Origin: Desulfatitalea sp. BRH_c12
Lineage (GTDB): Bacteria; Desulfobacterota; Desulfobacteria; Desulfobacterales; Desulfosarcinaceae
DNA length: 64,000 nucleotides
Direction: 5' to 3'
Assembly: GCA_000961655.1 (NCBI GenBank)
Contig: LADR01000020.1
Coordinates: 1 to 64,000 of the forward strand
Shown here: piece after piece, positions 41,545-50,779 of the stretch
How positions within the stretch are numbered: position 1 is the first letter of the stretch
How the letters are laid out: each line of letters opens with the position of its first letter
The notes under the pieces: model-generated
Told to the model about the DNA's origin: nothing
Seen by the model: the letters and a program-made list of their open reading frames with translations, nothing else
Database searches by the model: none
Translations under genes and position numbers: made by a program

Positions 41545-44010
41545 TTACATCAAATACACCGGATCGACATCCACGGTGACGCTCACGTCGCCTTTGCCGG
41601 CCATGGGCTGCGGACCAAACAAAAGTTGGCGCACGAAGCCGTGAAGGCGGGCAACCGGGGTGCCTTTGATCAGCAATTGCCATCGGTAACGATCGGCAAT
41701 GCGGTGCAGGGGCGATGCGATCGGGCCCAGCAGGGTCAAGCAAGCATAATCGGGGTGACGTTGCATGATTGTACGCGACACTTCTTCCATGCGCAGGGCG
41801 TAGGCGGCCACATTTTTTTCGTTCCGTCCGCTGATGCGGATCTGGATCATGCGCGTAAACGGCGGATAATCCAGCGCTTTACGAAACGCGATCTCCTGGC
41901 GGTAAAAAGCATCGTAATCCTGTTCCCGGGCACTGGCGATGCTGAAATGCAGCGGGTTGAACGTTTGCAAAATGGCACGCCCAGGAGCGTTTCCCCTGCC
42001 GGCACGCCCGGCCACTTGGGCCAGGATCTGAAAAGTGCGCTCGCCAGCCCGGAAATCAGGCAAACTGAGCGACAGATCGGCGCAAATGATGCCCACCAGG
42101 GTGATATAGGGAAAATCATGGCCTTTGGCCACCATTTGGGTCCCCACCAGGACATCGATCTTACGGTCGCGCAGGTCTTTGAGAATTTTTAACAACGCCC
42201 CCTTGCGGCGCGTGCTGTCCCGATCCATGCGACTGACACTGGCCGTCGGGAAGAGCTTGCGGATATAGTCTTCCAGGCGTTCGGTGCCGAGCCCCAACCT
42301 TTTGATACGATTCGATCCGCATGCGCTGCAGCGGGTCGCGGCAGCGCGGCTGAAACCGCAGTAGTGGCATTGATAGGCGTTGATCTTCTGGTGATAGGTC
42401 AAAGAGATATCGCAGTGATCACAGCGCACGACCTGTCCGCAGGCGCCGCAAACCAGCGTGTTGGAAAACCCGCGGCGGTTCAGGAAAAGCAGCACCTGCT
42501 CCTTGCGCGCCAAAGTTTCTCCAATTGCCTCAATCAGGGCCGGTGTCAGATAACGGCGCATCCCCTGCTCTTCGCGAACGGCCGTGAGATCCTGGATTAG
42601 GATTTCGGGCAAGGCTCTTTGGTCGACCCGTTCGAACAAGTTGATTTGCTGAAATTTGCCCGTCGCTGCATTATAAGCGGACTGCAGCGAGGGTGTGGCC
42701 GAGCCGAGAACGGCCACCGCACCTTGCTGACTGGCACGCACGACCGCCAGATCCCGCGCATTGTAGTGCAGCATACCTTCCTGTTTGTAGGAATCATCGT
42801 GCTCTTCATCCACGATGATCACGCCCAGCCGGACAAAAGGCGCGAAAATGGCCGAACGTGCGCCGATGGCAATCGTAGCCTCGCCTCGCCGAATACGCTG
42901 CCACTGGTCAAATCGTTCACCGTTAGACAAGCCGCTGTGCAACAAAGCGATGCATTCACCAAAACGGGCCCGAAAAGCCCGCACAGTCTGCGTCACCAGA
43001 GCGATTTCGGGAACCAGAACGAGAACGGCGAGCCCCTGGCTCAAGGCCAAAGCGGCAAGATGCAGATAGATTTCTGTTTTTCCGGAACCGGTCACCCCGG
43101 ACAGCAGGAAAGTCCGGTAGCCTTTGCCGAGCGCCGCGCCCATGGTATCGATCGCCGCGTGCTGCTCAGCCGTCAACACAGGCGGACGGTCGGGGAGTAT
43201 GGGCGCGTCCAAAGGGTCGCGGTAGACTTCGCGTTGCTCTATGAGCACCTGTTGGTCGCGGGCCATGGCGCGTACCACTTGCGCGGCAGTGGGAATTTTG
43301 GATTTGAGTTCTTCAATGGACAGGGCCCCAGCAACACGCAACACATCTAAAATCGCCTGGCGTACCGGCGACAGGTCAGACTGGATGTCGCTGTAGGGAA
43401 CGGACCGCACATAACGGGTCAGCTTGGGCCGCGTCCGGCCGCCGGTCAGCGCCTGCTCTCGAACGACCCAACCCTTGCGCTCCCAAAGGCTGAGCGCAGA
43501 CGGGGAAAAAGAGGTGCCCGCCGGTTCCCGCAGTGCGGCCATTCGGCACGGCCCCCGTGCCAGTTTTTCAAAGACGGCCTGCTCCCAGGAGGACAGATCT
43601 CCGCTCGCCATGACCAGACGCCCGGATTCGGTCAGCAGGTAATGCGTCAGCTCAGCCACATTGATGCCGCCGGGCAGAGCCGTTTGCATCACTTCGCCCA
43701 AGGGATGGATGTAGTACTCGGCGATCCACTCAAAAAAGGGCAACATCTGCGGCGGGAACAGCGGCTGATCATCCATGACGGCCACAATGGCCTTCAACGT
43801 TGCATCGGGGCGCGCACAATCGGTTTTGAGAATATATCCGGTCACCCGCCGCCGGCCAAAAGGCACCAGAACCCGCTTGCCGATGGCGATCTCGGGCCAA
43901 AACGCCGGCGGCACCTGGTAGGTGAAACGCGTAGGCACCGGAAGCGCGACAACCACTTCGATCAGATTGGATGGGGGGGGATGGTTTGTTGAATGCATTA
44001 CCCTGGGCAT
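41545..44010 (-). CDS. priA: Primosomal replication protein N' (PriA helicase)
   Basis: 821 residues. Restarts stalled replication forks by loading DnaB. Features: N-terminal 3'-end-binding domain (VVVALPVPTRFTYQVP), helicase Walker A GVTGSGKTE, DEEH box in VDEEHDDSYKQ, GSATPS, a zinc-binding Cys cluster (CGACGQVVRCDHC ... CHYCG ... CSACG, about 535-575) and GRAGRG helicase motif VI. Length is usual (about 730-830). Start is ATG 44010 or ATG 43998; the second has AGGG nearer. Divergent from the small gene at 44158. Confidence 0.95.
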   Translation of the reverse strand: MPRVMHSTNHPPPSNLIEVVVALPVPTRFTYQVPPAFWPEIAIGKRVLVPFGRRRVTGYILKTDCARPDATLKAIVAVMDDQPLFPPQMLPFFEWIAEYYIHPLGEVMQTALPGGINVAELTHYLLTESGRLVMASGDLSSWEQAVFEKLARGPCRMAALREPAGTSFSPSALSLWERKGWVVREQALTGGRTRPKLTRYVRSVPYSDIQSDLSPVRQAILDVLRVAGALSIEELKSKIPTAAQVVRAMARDQQVLIEQREVYRDPLDAPILPDRPPVLTAEQHAAIDTMGAALGKGYRTFLLSGVTGSGKTEIYLHLAALALSQGLAVLVLVPEIALVTQTVRAFRARFGECIALLHSGLSNGERFDQWQRIRRGEATIAIGARSAIFAPFVRLGVIIVDEEHDDSYKQEGMLHYNARDLAVVRASQQGAVAVLGSATPSLQSAYNAATGKFQQINLFERVDQRALPEILIQDLTAVREEQGMRRYLTPALIEAIGETLARKEQVLLFLNRRGFSNTLVCGACGQVVRCDHCDISLTYHQKINAYQCHYCGFSRAAATRCSACGSNRIKRLGLGTERLEDYIRKLFPTASVSRMDRDSTRRKGALLKILKDLRDRKIDVLVGTQMVAKGHDFPYITLVGIICADLSLSLPDFRAGERTFQILAQVAGRAGRGNAPGRAILQTFNPLHFSIASAREQDYDAFYRQEIAFRKALDYPPFTRMIQIRISGRNEKNVAAYALRMEEVSRTIMQRHPDYACLTLLGPIASPLHRIADRYRWQLLIKGTPVARLHGFVRQLLFGPQPMAGKGDVSVTVDVDPVYLM

Positions 44011-44157
44011 AGTCGATCCATGGTTGCAGCAGCGTGCAAGAACTGCTATGGAGTTGGTACCCTAAACGATGACAGCTTTCAAAAGATCTTATTGCTGTTT
44101 CATACCCTTTAGAAATGCTGCCTACCACGTGGCGATGGGTTACTAAAAGGAGGCTAT

Positions 44158-44466
44158 ATGCTTAAATCAAGTAAATATCTCACAATTCTTGGGGTTATTG
44201 TTGCACTGATCTGCGTTCCGACCGGCCTCTTGGCCGCCGACGGCGCGATGTACAACGAGGACAATCAGATAGAAGCCGGCAGCATGGCCGCCGATGTATT
44301 GCTGGCCCGCCCGTTGGGCATCGTGGCGACCGTCGTTGGTTTTGGGCTCTTCGTGGTCTCATCGCCCTTTTCACTGGCGGGACGCAATGCCGGCGAGGCC
44401 TGGACCGCCCTGGTGACCTATCCGGCCAAATTCACCTTCGCCCGACCCCTTGGCGAATTCGACTGA
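44158..44466 (+). CDS. Small exported membrane protein
   Basis: 102 residues: a signal peptide (LGVIVALICVPTGLLAADG, cleavage after LLA), a soluble stretch MYNEDNQIEAGSMAADVLLARPLG, one membrane helix (IVATVVGFGLFVVSSPFSLAG) and a short tail. AAAGGAGG precedes ATG 44158. Similar small proteins recur in deltaproteobacteria without known function. It converges on gltA with only five bases between the stop codons. Confidence 0.75.
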   Translation: MLKSSKYLTILGVIVALICVPTGLLAADGAMYNEDNQIEAGSMAADVLLARPLGIVATVVGFGLFVVSSPFSLAGRNAGEAWTALVTYPAKFTFARPLGEFD

Positions 44467-44471
44467 GCCGA

Positions 44472-45761
44472 TCAAGACGGTTCACGCTCGGACATGGGCA
44501 CATAGTGGGTTTCCAAAGGCCCGGTATAGATCTGACGCGGGCGGCTGATGCGCCATTGGGGATCATCCATGCTCTCTTTCCATTGGGCGATCCAGCCGGG
44601 CAATCGACCGATGGCGAACATCACCGTAAACATGTTGGTGGGGATGCCGATGGCCCGCAACACGATGCCGCTGTAAAAATCCACGTTGGGGTAAAGATTG
44701 TGGTCGACAAAGTAAGGATCCTTGACGGCCACCTCCTCCAGTTCTTTGGCAATATCCAGTAATGGATCCGCCAGATTCAGCGCCTCCAGCAAATTGTCGC
44801 ACATGCGTTTCATGATTTTGGCCCTGGGGTCGTAGGTCTTATAGACACGGTGACCGAACCCCATCAGGCGAAAAGAATCATTCTTGTCCTTGGCACGTTC
44901 GACCGCTTTGCGATAATCTCCCCCGCTGGCGTGAATGTCGCTGAGCATTTCGATGACAGCCTGATTGGCGCCGCCATGCAGCGGCCCCCACAAGGCCGAC
45001 ATACCGGCGGATATGGCCGCATACAGGTTGACACGCCCGCTGCCCACGACACGCACCGCCGTGGTCGAACAGTTCTGTTCATGGTCGGCGTGAAGAATCC
45101 AGAATACTTCCAGGGCGCGCACCACTTCTTTGATGAACTCATAAGGCTTGACGGGCGTATTGAACATCATGTTGAGAAAGTTTTCTGAATACGCCAGGTC
45201 AGGACGCGGGTAAACCACCGTATGCCCGCGGGAGATCTTGTACGACATCGCCGCCATGGTGCGTACTTTGGCCAACAGGCGCGTTACCGTGAAATTGATC
45301 TCTTCTTCGGTGACCTGCAACTCGGGATAAAAACTGCGCAGGGCATTGACCATCGAGGACAAGATGCCCATGGGATGGGATAACCGCGGGAAGTTCTGAT
45401 AAAAGGTTTTCATGTCCTCGTGGACCAGCGAATGATCGTTGAGCATGATCGAAAAATTACGCAGTTCTCTATCACTTGGCAGGCGACCGTTGATCAGAAG
45501 ATAGGACGTTTCCTTGAAAGTCGATCGTTCCGCCAGTTCCTCGACTGGGATACCGCGATAGCGCAGAATGCCTTTTTCCCCGTCCATGTAAGTAATACCG
45601 CTCTTGCAAGCGCCGGTATTGGCGAATCCGGGATCATAAGTAATAAAACCGGTATCGGTCCTCAGGCGCAGGATATCTATCCCGCGCTCGTTTTCGGTGC
45701 CCTCGATCACCGGCAACTGATACGATCTGCCTTCATAGGTAAGTGTCACATACTCTGCCAT
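44472..45761 (-). CDS. gltA: Citrate synthase (type II, GltA)
   Basis: 429 residues, the hexameric bacterial class. Catalytic residues are in place: His in ALWGPLHGGANQ, His in MGFGHRVYKTYDPRA and Asp in YPNVDFYSG. Makes citrate from oxaloacetate and acetyl-CoA. ATG 45761 has AAGGAA; a sigma-70 type promoter is present at 45848-45876. In sulfate reducers it serves biosynthesis or oxidative acetate use; the kor operon further along supplies the 2-oxoacid steps. Confidence 0.96.
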   Translation of the reverse strand: MAEYVTLTYEGRSYQLPVIEGTENERGIDILRLRTDTGFITYDPGFANTGACKSGITYMDGEKGILRYRGIPVEELAERSTFKETSYLLINGRLPSDRELRNFSIMLNDHSLVHEDMKTFYQNFPRLSHPMGILSSMVNALRSFYPELQVTEEEINFTVTRLLAKVRTMAAMSYKISRGHTVVYPRPDLAYSENFLNMMFNTPVKPYEFIKEVVRALEVFWILHADHEQNCSTTAVRVVGSGRVNLYAAISAGMSALWGPLHGGANQAVIEMLSDIHASGGDYRKAVERAKDKNDSFRLMGFGHRVYKTYDPRAKIMKRMCDNLLEALNLADPLLDIAKELEEVAVKDPYFVDHNLYPNVDFYSGIVLRAIGIPTNMFTVMFAIGRLPGWIAQWKESMDDPQWRISRPRQIYTGPLETHYVPMSEREPS

Positions 45762-45847
45762 TGAAAGTTCCTTGCTATGGATGTGGGGGCTTGCGGGTGA
45801 GCGCCCTGCCCTGACCAGTGGATTTGGTTTTGCTCGGGAAAGATACT

Positions 45848-45876
45848 CGTATACTGAAAATTCTCAACCGGGTCAA
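45848..45876 (-). promoter_or_regulatory. Sigma-70 promoter of gltA
   Basis: TTGACC (45876-45871) and TATACG (45853-45848) with a 17-base spacer on the minus strand. Predicted start near 45841, giving an 80-base leader. The rest of the 332-base gap (45877-46093) shows no gene or repeat. Confidence 0.65.
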
Positions 45877-46093
45877 GGAAGTCGATTTATGCGGGTATGC
45901 GCTTCATGAGCATTGGACATTGCCGACATAGTAGTTATTTATTGGGTCAGCCAGCCCCTTTAACCTTCTGAGGAAACATACACGCGAAAGCGTCAGGTCG
46001 AAGGAAGTCCACGGTGGCTGTCATCGACAAGTACATTCACGGGTATCTTACACTAATCAACTCCGGCGAAGCCGGTTTCAGGCTGGAGGTCGC

Positions 46094-46906
46094 ATGGCAT
46101 TCAGGGAAAATCTGCTCCAAAAAATCCACATCGATCGATTGGCCGACCAGGTTCAGCATACCATGAAACCAGCCGATCCGCCGACTCGCATCGATCGCGA
46201 GGCCACCCAGGCCCTTCTACAGATGGCTGGGTACACGCAACAGCGCGAACGCGACCTGGATCTTTATCTGCGAACCGGGACGGACGGACCCCAAGACATC
46301 ATCGTACTGGACAATGAATTCAAGCATTACCGGACGACCGTCGACGATGTGGCCTTGCGTAAAAGCCCGACCATCAAAGAGATGGTCAGCATACGCAATG
46401 CCATCAAGATCCTCAATGACAAGGATGTGGTTGTCAGTAGCAAGGCGGACACACTGCACCAACTGCAGCGCGAGTTGATCGACGGCTTGGACCTTTCCTA
46501 TACCCCCGACGACATCGAAGCGCTCGAGAAAGACGGCCGCGAAGCCCTGAACGCCGGATATGCCGATGGCGTCATCGAGATGATCGATCTGTTCGCCGAA
46601 CTGCTTGGATTCGCCAAAGCCCCCAAGGCGTTTCAATTGCCACATCATAAGGTATGGGGCGTTCTGCGCAAAAACGAGGGGTCGGATATCGAAATGGGAC
46701 CGTTGGTACTATTCAGTCTGATCGACAACCGCCTGAAAATGCTGCAACAATCTATTGGCACGCTGAATAAGCCAACGCTGCAGCATTTTCAGAAGGTGGC
46801 CAGCAATGACAGCAAAGCCGATATCGAAGGGGCCGATGTATTGACCGCGCTCAAAGAGATGGTGCTTGTCGAGCGCCCCCAACCAGGCAGTCGGAACCGC
46901 GCATAG
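46094..46906 (+). CDS. Conserved hypothetical protein
   Basis: 270 residues, mostly helical, hydrophilic, no membrane segment or signal peptide. GGAGG lies just before ATG 46094. Two blocks look strongly conserved by their composition (LDNEFKHYRTTVDDVALRKSPTIKEM and FQLPHHKVWGVLRKNEGSD) but match nothing I can name. Placed ahead of uspA and the CBS-ACT gene, with a 240-base gap after it. Cytoplasmic; function unknown. Confidence 0.75.
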   Translation: MAFRENLLQKIHIDRLADQVQHTMKPADPPTRIDREATQALLQMAGYTQQRERDLDLYLRTGTDGPQDIIVLDNEFKHYRTTVDDVALRKSPTIKEMVSIRNAIKILNDKDVVVSSKADTLHQLQRELIDGLDLSYTPDDIEALEKDGREALNAGYADGVIEMIDLFAELLGFAKAPKAFQLPHHKVWGVLRKNEGSDIEMGPLVLFSLIDNRLKMLQQSIGTLNKPTLQHFQKVASNDSKADIEGADVLTALKEMVLVERPQPGSRNRA

Positions 46907-47145
46907 ACGTTTACCGTTTCTATTCTTACCAGCCAGCCGGTAGCGGCCTGCGCCCCTCATGGTTGCCCAAAGGCGTTCATCGAACATACCGGCAGGCCGC
47001 TTTCAGTGCAAATCCCGTAGATGAATTTCGCCCATGAGGTGAGCTTGCTGAACTTCCGGCATAAGTATTGCTTCCTTAAATTTTGAATAATTCATAACAG
47101 ACTGCGGGAAGTTATACCTTCCCGCCAACGGCGAAAGGAGTCTAT

Positions 47146-47616
47146 ATGCCAAAGGTTCATACCATCATGGTCGCAATCGATTTTTCGAAGTATTCTCAGC
47201 CGACGGCCGAATACGCCGCGCAAATGGCGCATGATCTGGATGCGGATCTCATTTTTATCAACATCATCAACCAGCGCGATATCGATGCCGCACAAAGCAT
47301 CATGGCCACTTACGGCACCCTCCAGAACGATCAGTTTCTGACTGACCGTTTGCGCGACCGCCATGAAGCCCTCGATGGATTGATCCAATCCTGTCATGCC
47401 GAATCCTCCAGAACCCGCGGGTTGGTTCGCATCGGCCTGCCCTATCAAAAACTGCTTGAAAGCATCGATGAAGAAAAGCCTGATCTGCTCATTATGGCCA
47501 CCAAGGGGCGCACGGATCTGGCCGATGTGGTCATGGGCTCCTGCGCCAGAGCCATGTATCGCCGCTCCCCCATCCCCTTGCTGAGTATTCGCGGCGACAA
47601 ATTCTTTGGGCGGTAA
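47146..47616 (+). CDS. Universal stress protein (UspA family)
   Basis: 156 residues, one Usp domain. MVAIDFSKYSQPTAEYA at the start and IMATKGRTDLADVVMGSCARAMYRRSPIPLL at the end; the ATP-binding G-x2-G-x9-G-S/T pattern is only partly kept (GRTDLADVVMGSCA). AAAGGAG precedes ATG 47146. First of three genes in a row with short gaps (uspA, CBS-ACT, hydrolase). Confidence 0.9.
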   Translation: MPKVHTIMVAIDFSKYSQPTAEYAAQMAHDLDADLIFINIINQRDIDAAQSIMATYGTLQNDQFLTDRLRDRHEALDGLIQSCHAESSRTRGLVRIGLPYQKLLESIDEEKPDLLIMATKGRTDLADVVMGSCARAMYRRSPIPLLSIRGDKFFGR

Positions 47617-47676
47617 GGTTGTGTGCGGGATGCTCTATTGTGAAAGGACCTGGATTCATAAACAAGGAGGGTTGCC

Positions 47677-48360
47677 GTGTTAGTTAAATATTGGATGAGC
47701 AAGGATATCATCTCCGTGGCACCTGGTGATTCCATGAAACATGCCATGGATATGATAAAAAAACACCGCATCCATCAACTGCCCGTGATGAGCGACGGCC
47801 AACTCAAGGGATTTCTCACGGATGGCGACCTGAAACGCGCCTCCGCATCGGATGCCACCACCCTTGACGTCTATGAATTGATCTACCTGCTCGACAAGAT
47901 CAGGGTGGCCGACATCATGAGTCATCCGGTCACTACCGTTCCGATCGATTACACAGTAGAAGAGACGGCGGAAATTTTGCTCAAAAAGAGAATTTCGGCC
48001 ATGCCTGTCATCGCGGCCGACAACCATGTGGAAGGCATTATCACCCAAAGTGATCTATTCCGTGCCCTGGTGGCATTGACCGGTCTGCAGGACCGTGGGC
48101 TGCATATTGCCCTGCTGCTGGAGGATCGGCCAGGCTCGATCATGGAGGTAGCCAACACCGTCCGTCAGGCAGGCGGCAAAATGGCCAGCATCCTGACATC
48201 CTACAAACGGAGCCCCGAAGGGTACCGGCGGGTCTATTTTCGGGTTTACAAAATTGATCGGGGCGCTGCCGACGCCATGCTCGGACAAATCGGACGCATG
48301 GGCCAATTGTTGTACATCGTCGACCATCGCGACAACGTACGGAAAATTTTCAGCGAATAG
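47677..48360 (+). CDS. CBS-domain pair with C-terminal ACT domain
   Basis: 227 residues: two CBS motifs (1-125, with GFLTDGDLKRAS and GIITQSDLFRALV) and an ACT-like domain (about 140-220, LLLEDRPGSIMEVANTVRQAGG). Architecture equals AcuB-type proteins, which bind adenylates or amino acids as allosteric sensors. Start GTG 47677, AAGGAGG upstream. It sits six bases before the hydrolase gene and is probably co-transcribed with it. Confidence 0.9.
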   Translation: MLVKYWMSKDIISVAPGDSMKHAMDMIKKHRIHQLPVMSDGQLKGFLTDGDLKRASASDATTLDVYELIYLLDKIRVADIMSHPVTTVPIDYTVEETAEILLKKRISAMPVIAADNHVEGIITQSDLFRALVALTGLQDRGLHIALLLEDRPGSIMEVANTVRQAGGKMASILTSYKRSPEGYRRVYFRVYKIDRGAADAMLGQIGRMGQLLYIVDHRDNVRKIFSE

Positions 48361-48365
48361 ACGGC

Positions 48366-48998
48366 GTGATCATGGAAACAGCGATCATTTTAAAGGCCCC
48401 GGGGGCCGATCTTGAAGCACGCTTTAGAGCCATATCGAAGACAAAGGCGGTCGTCGTCACCCATCCTCATCCGTTATACGGCGGCGACATGGACAATTCG
48501 GTCGTCCTGGCAATCGCCGACGCCTTCGAACAGGCGGGGTATTCGGTGCTGCGCTTCAACTTTCGCGGAACCGGCCGCAGCCAGGGAAGCTATGACGATG
48601 GTTTCGGCGAACAGCAGGATGTGACCGCCGCCATCGGGTATCTGAAACACAGCGGCTTTCAAAACATCGATCTGGCTGGCTATTCCTTCGGCGCCTGGAT
48701 CCTGGCCCGGTGGGCGATGCACAACGCCGGCCATGCTCACCGCATCTTTCTGATCGCCCCGCCGGTCGCCTTCATGGACTTCGATAAACACAGCCCCATA
48801 CCGGGATTAGCACATATTTTCACCGGCAGTCTCGACGATCTTGCGCCGCCCGACCCGATCCGGTTCGCCCTGCGGCAATGGCAGCCCGATGCTCCGTGTC
48901 ATGTCATTCAGGGCGCGGACCACTCTTTATGGGGCCATTTTCAAACGCTTCAGCAGGGCATCGTGCAGGCCCTCCAAGGAGGCAGGCAACGCGACTGA
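48366..48998 (+). CDS. Alpha/beta hydrolase
   Basis: 210 residues of the dienelactone-hydrolase-like YtpA/KAN group: VVTHPHPLYGGDMDNSV, FNFRGTGRSQG, nucleophile elbow GYSFGA and histidine in GADHSLWG, with Asp lost or displaced in the usual acid position (SLDDLAPPD). GTG 48366 or ATG 48372 are possible; neither has a strong ribosome site, in line with coupling to the upstream gene. Substrate not known. Confidence 0.85.
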   Translation: MIMETAIILKAPGADLEARFRAISKTKAVVVTHPHPLYGGDMDNSVVLAIADAFEQAGYSVLRFNFRGTGRSQGSYDDGFGEQQDVTAAIGYLKHSGFQNIDLAGYSFGAWILARWAMHNAGHAHRIFLIAPPVAFMDFDKHSPIPGLAHIFTGSLDDLAPPDPIRFALRQWQPDAPCHVIQGADHSLWGHFQTLQQGIVQALQGGRQRD

Positions 48999-49082
48999 CC
49001 GTTGACTTCATAAAAGGCGTGTATGATTTTCAGACATGTTGGAAGGGTAATAGTTTCGAAGTTACGACGTGAAAGGATGCTC

Positions 49083-49547
49083 TTGCCAAAAAACTATCCG
49101 TTAACCAGAGGGCGACAAGGTGTCGCGTTTCTCCTCCTGGCTGTCACGCTCGTCGGATGCGCCCTGGGATCGTACGGCCGGTTTCACCGGGACGCCGAAG
49201 TGACGCGCATGTTCAGGACCAACACGGTGCCAGCCGATTATCGGTACTACATCGCCGGCCGTTCGGGCATGCCGGACGCCATTATCGGCGTCGATCCCCG
49301 CTATCACCTCGCATCGCGCTTCTGGGAACCGGTCGAACCCAACAGTGAAGCATTCGCCAGCAAAGTCGCTTTTGTCTTTCAACCGGAGATATGGGACAAA
49401 GTGGATCCAGCCGAGGGGGCCTGGATGATCGATCCGCAAGGCAATGCCGTAGGTATCTGGTATTCGATGTTCCCGTCCACGCCCTTCAAAGTGGAAGAAA
49501 ACCAGCAATTGGAGGTCCTGGCGCCGCGCGACATGACCGATCGATAG
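49083..49547 (+). CDS. Lipoprotein of unknown function
   Basis: 154 residues. A signal with lipobox (LLLAVTLVGC) makes it a lipoprotein. The mature part has no domain I recognise; it reads YRYYIAGRSGMPDAIIGVD and WDKVDPAEGAWMIDPQGNAVGIWYS, a small beta-rich fold. Start uncertain: TTG 49083 has AAAGGA at good distance, while ATG 49077 overlaps that site. Followed by repeat R3 copy 2. Confidence 0.7.
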   Translation: MPKNYPLTRGRQGVAFLLLAVTLVGCALGSYGRFHRDAEVTRMFRTNTVPADYRYYIAGRSGMPDAIIGVDPRYHLASRFWEPVEPNSEAFASKVAFVFQPEIWDKVDPAEGAWMIDPQGNAVGIWYSMFPSTPFKVEENQQLEVLAPRDMTDR

Positions 49548-49553
49548 ATCTCA

Positions 49554-49611
49554 TTCAATTTTCGGATTGGCACGCAAGAGGTGATTTGGGGTGGGTGGTC
49601 CGGTGCCACGT
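49554..49611. repeat. Dispersed repeat R3, copy 2 (short)
   Basis: 58 bases matching the ATTGGCACGCAAGAGGTGAT ... GGGTGGGTGGTCC part of 41348-41440 and 58980-59073. The upstream third of the longer copies is missing here. The rest of the gap up to 49789 is empty of features I can support. Confidence 0.65.
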
Positions 49612-49789
49612 CCGCACAACGGCAGAATATTCCCCTTTACTATCCTGGCGAGCAGCCAGCCCATCGATGAATTGCCGTCCACGTTGCCATAGTGTTGACA
49701 ACTATTCGAAATAATGCTTTTTGTGAAGCGCTCCTGATAAGTGACATCCGGCACGGAGTTGTTCTCAACCCAGTTGTAAAGGAGGGCTG

Positions 49790-50497
49790 ATGGCCCGCAT
49801 CATTTTGACCTTCAACAATAAGGTTCTCAGCAATCATCACGTAGCCCCTGGACAGCAGCTTACCATCGGCCGTCATCCGAACAACCATATCGTGATCGAC
49901 CATCTCTCCGTGTCCGCCCATCATGCCACCGTTCGGCAAAATGGGTCAGAACTTGTCCTGACCGATCTGGGCAGTCGCAACGGCACCTTTGTCAACAACG
50001 AAAAAGCAGCTGAAACGTCTTTGGCCCATCAGGATTGGATCACGATCGGCAAACATGTCTGCATTGTCGATCTGTACGAAACGCTTTCGCTGGAGGCCAC
50101 GGAGAACGAACTCATGGCACGTTCTTCGGCCATTCTGGATTCCGATCAGACCATGTTTCTGGAAAGAGAAGAATTTGAATCCAGTTGGACGGGATTCGAT
50201 TACCTTTCTTTCTCCGGCCGGGAGGATTACGAGTTGACGGGCAAGGCGGTCACCATCGGCAACAACAAGAATGCCGCCATCAAAATCAGTGGATTTTGGA
50301 GCCTGTTTGCAGGCCGACCGAGCGCAACCATCCGAAAGCGCCACGATGAGTATGTGCTGGAACCAGCGGGCGGTTTTCTGAAACCCAAAATCAATGGCAC
50401 CCTGGTTCAGGGCCCTACCAAACTGAACCATCAGGATATCATCAAGGTCGGTCCGCTCGAAATGCAGATTCGGTGTGTTCGGCGACCCTCCAGGTAA
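49790..50497 (+). CDS. FHA-domain protein
   Basis: 235 residues. One complete forkhead-associated domain at the N-terminus (IGRHPNNHIVIDHLSVSAHH ... LGSRNGTFVN), which binds phosphothreonine; a second, diverged FHA-like half follows (ELTGKAVTIGNNKNAAIKIS ... GFLKPKINGTL). AAGGAGG before ATG 49790. No kinase is adjacent, so its partner is unknown. Two bases pairs with the 58-residue membrane protein downstream on the same strand. Confidence 0.87.
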   Translation: MARIILTFNNKVLSNHHVAPGQQLTIGRHPNNHIVIDHLSVSAHHATVRQNGSELVLTDLGSRNGTFVNNEKAAETSLAHQDWITIGKHVCIVDLYETLSLEATENELMARSSAILDSDQTMFLEREEFESSWTGFDYLSFSGREDYELTGKAVTIGNNKNAAIKISGFWSLFAGRPSATIRKRHDEYVLEPAGGFLKPKINGTLVQGPTKLNHQDIIKVGPLEMQIRCVRRPSR

Positions 50498-50551
50498 CCA
50501 TGCGGCCGCACGGAACAAAAACTTACTTCCATTCACAATTGGAGTGATGAC

Positions 50552-50728
50552 GTGACAAATATCACCATATTGCTCATCCGCATCGCGCTGGCCGTGTTTT
50601 TCGGCATCCTGCTGATGCGTTTTTTTTACCCGCAAGCATCCATCCTGTCCGTCGTGGGGCTGATCGCCGTGTTGGTAGGCCTGTCGTATCTCACCGAATA
50701 TTTGCGCCGCCGGAAAAAAAGGTCGTGA
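50552..50728 (+). CDS. 58-residue membrane protein
   Basis: Starts at GTG 50552 with GGAG seven bases upstream and ends at TGA 50728, in the same direction as selB. It has two hydrophobic helices (ITILLIRIALAVFFGILLM and ILSVVGLIAVLVGLSYL) and a strongly basic end (LRRRKKRS), a positive-inside topology. It is too short for most gene finders. Function unknown; it may belong to the FHA-selB transcript. Confidence 0.6.
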   Translation: MTNITILLIRIALAVFFGILLMRFFYPQASILSVVGLIAVLVGLSYLTEYLRRRKKRS

Positions 50729-50779
50729 CCGCGGCATGCCAGATGCAACTGTAGCGAAGACCAAGAGGAGCCGACACTT

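Noticed and set aside
41264-41743. 159-codon minus-strand frame across the priA 3' end
   Set aside because: Overlaps priA in another frame and runs through repeat R3; Arg/Pro-rich shadow.
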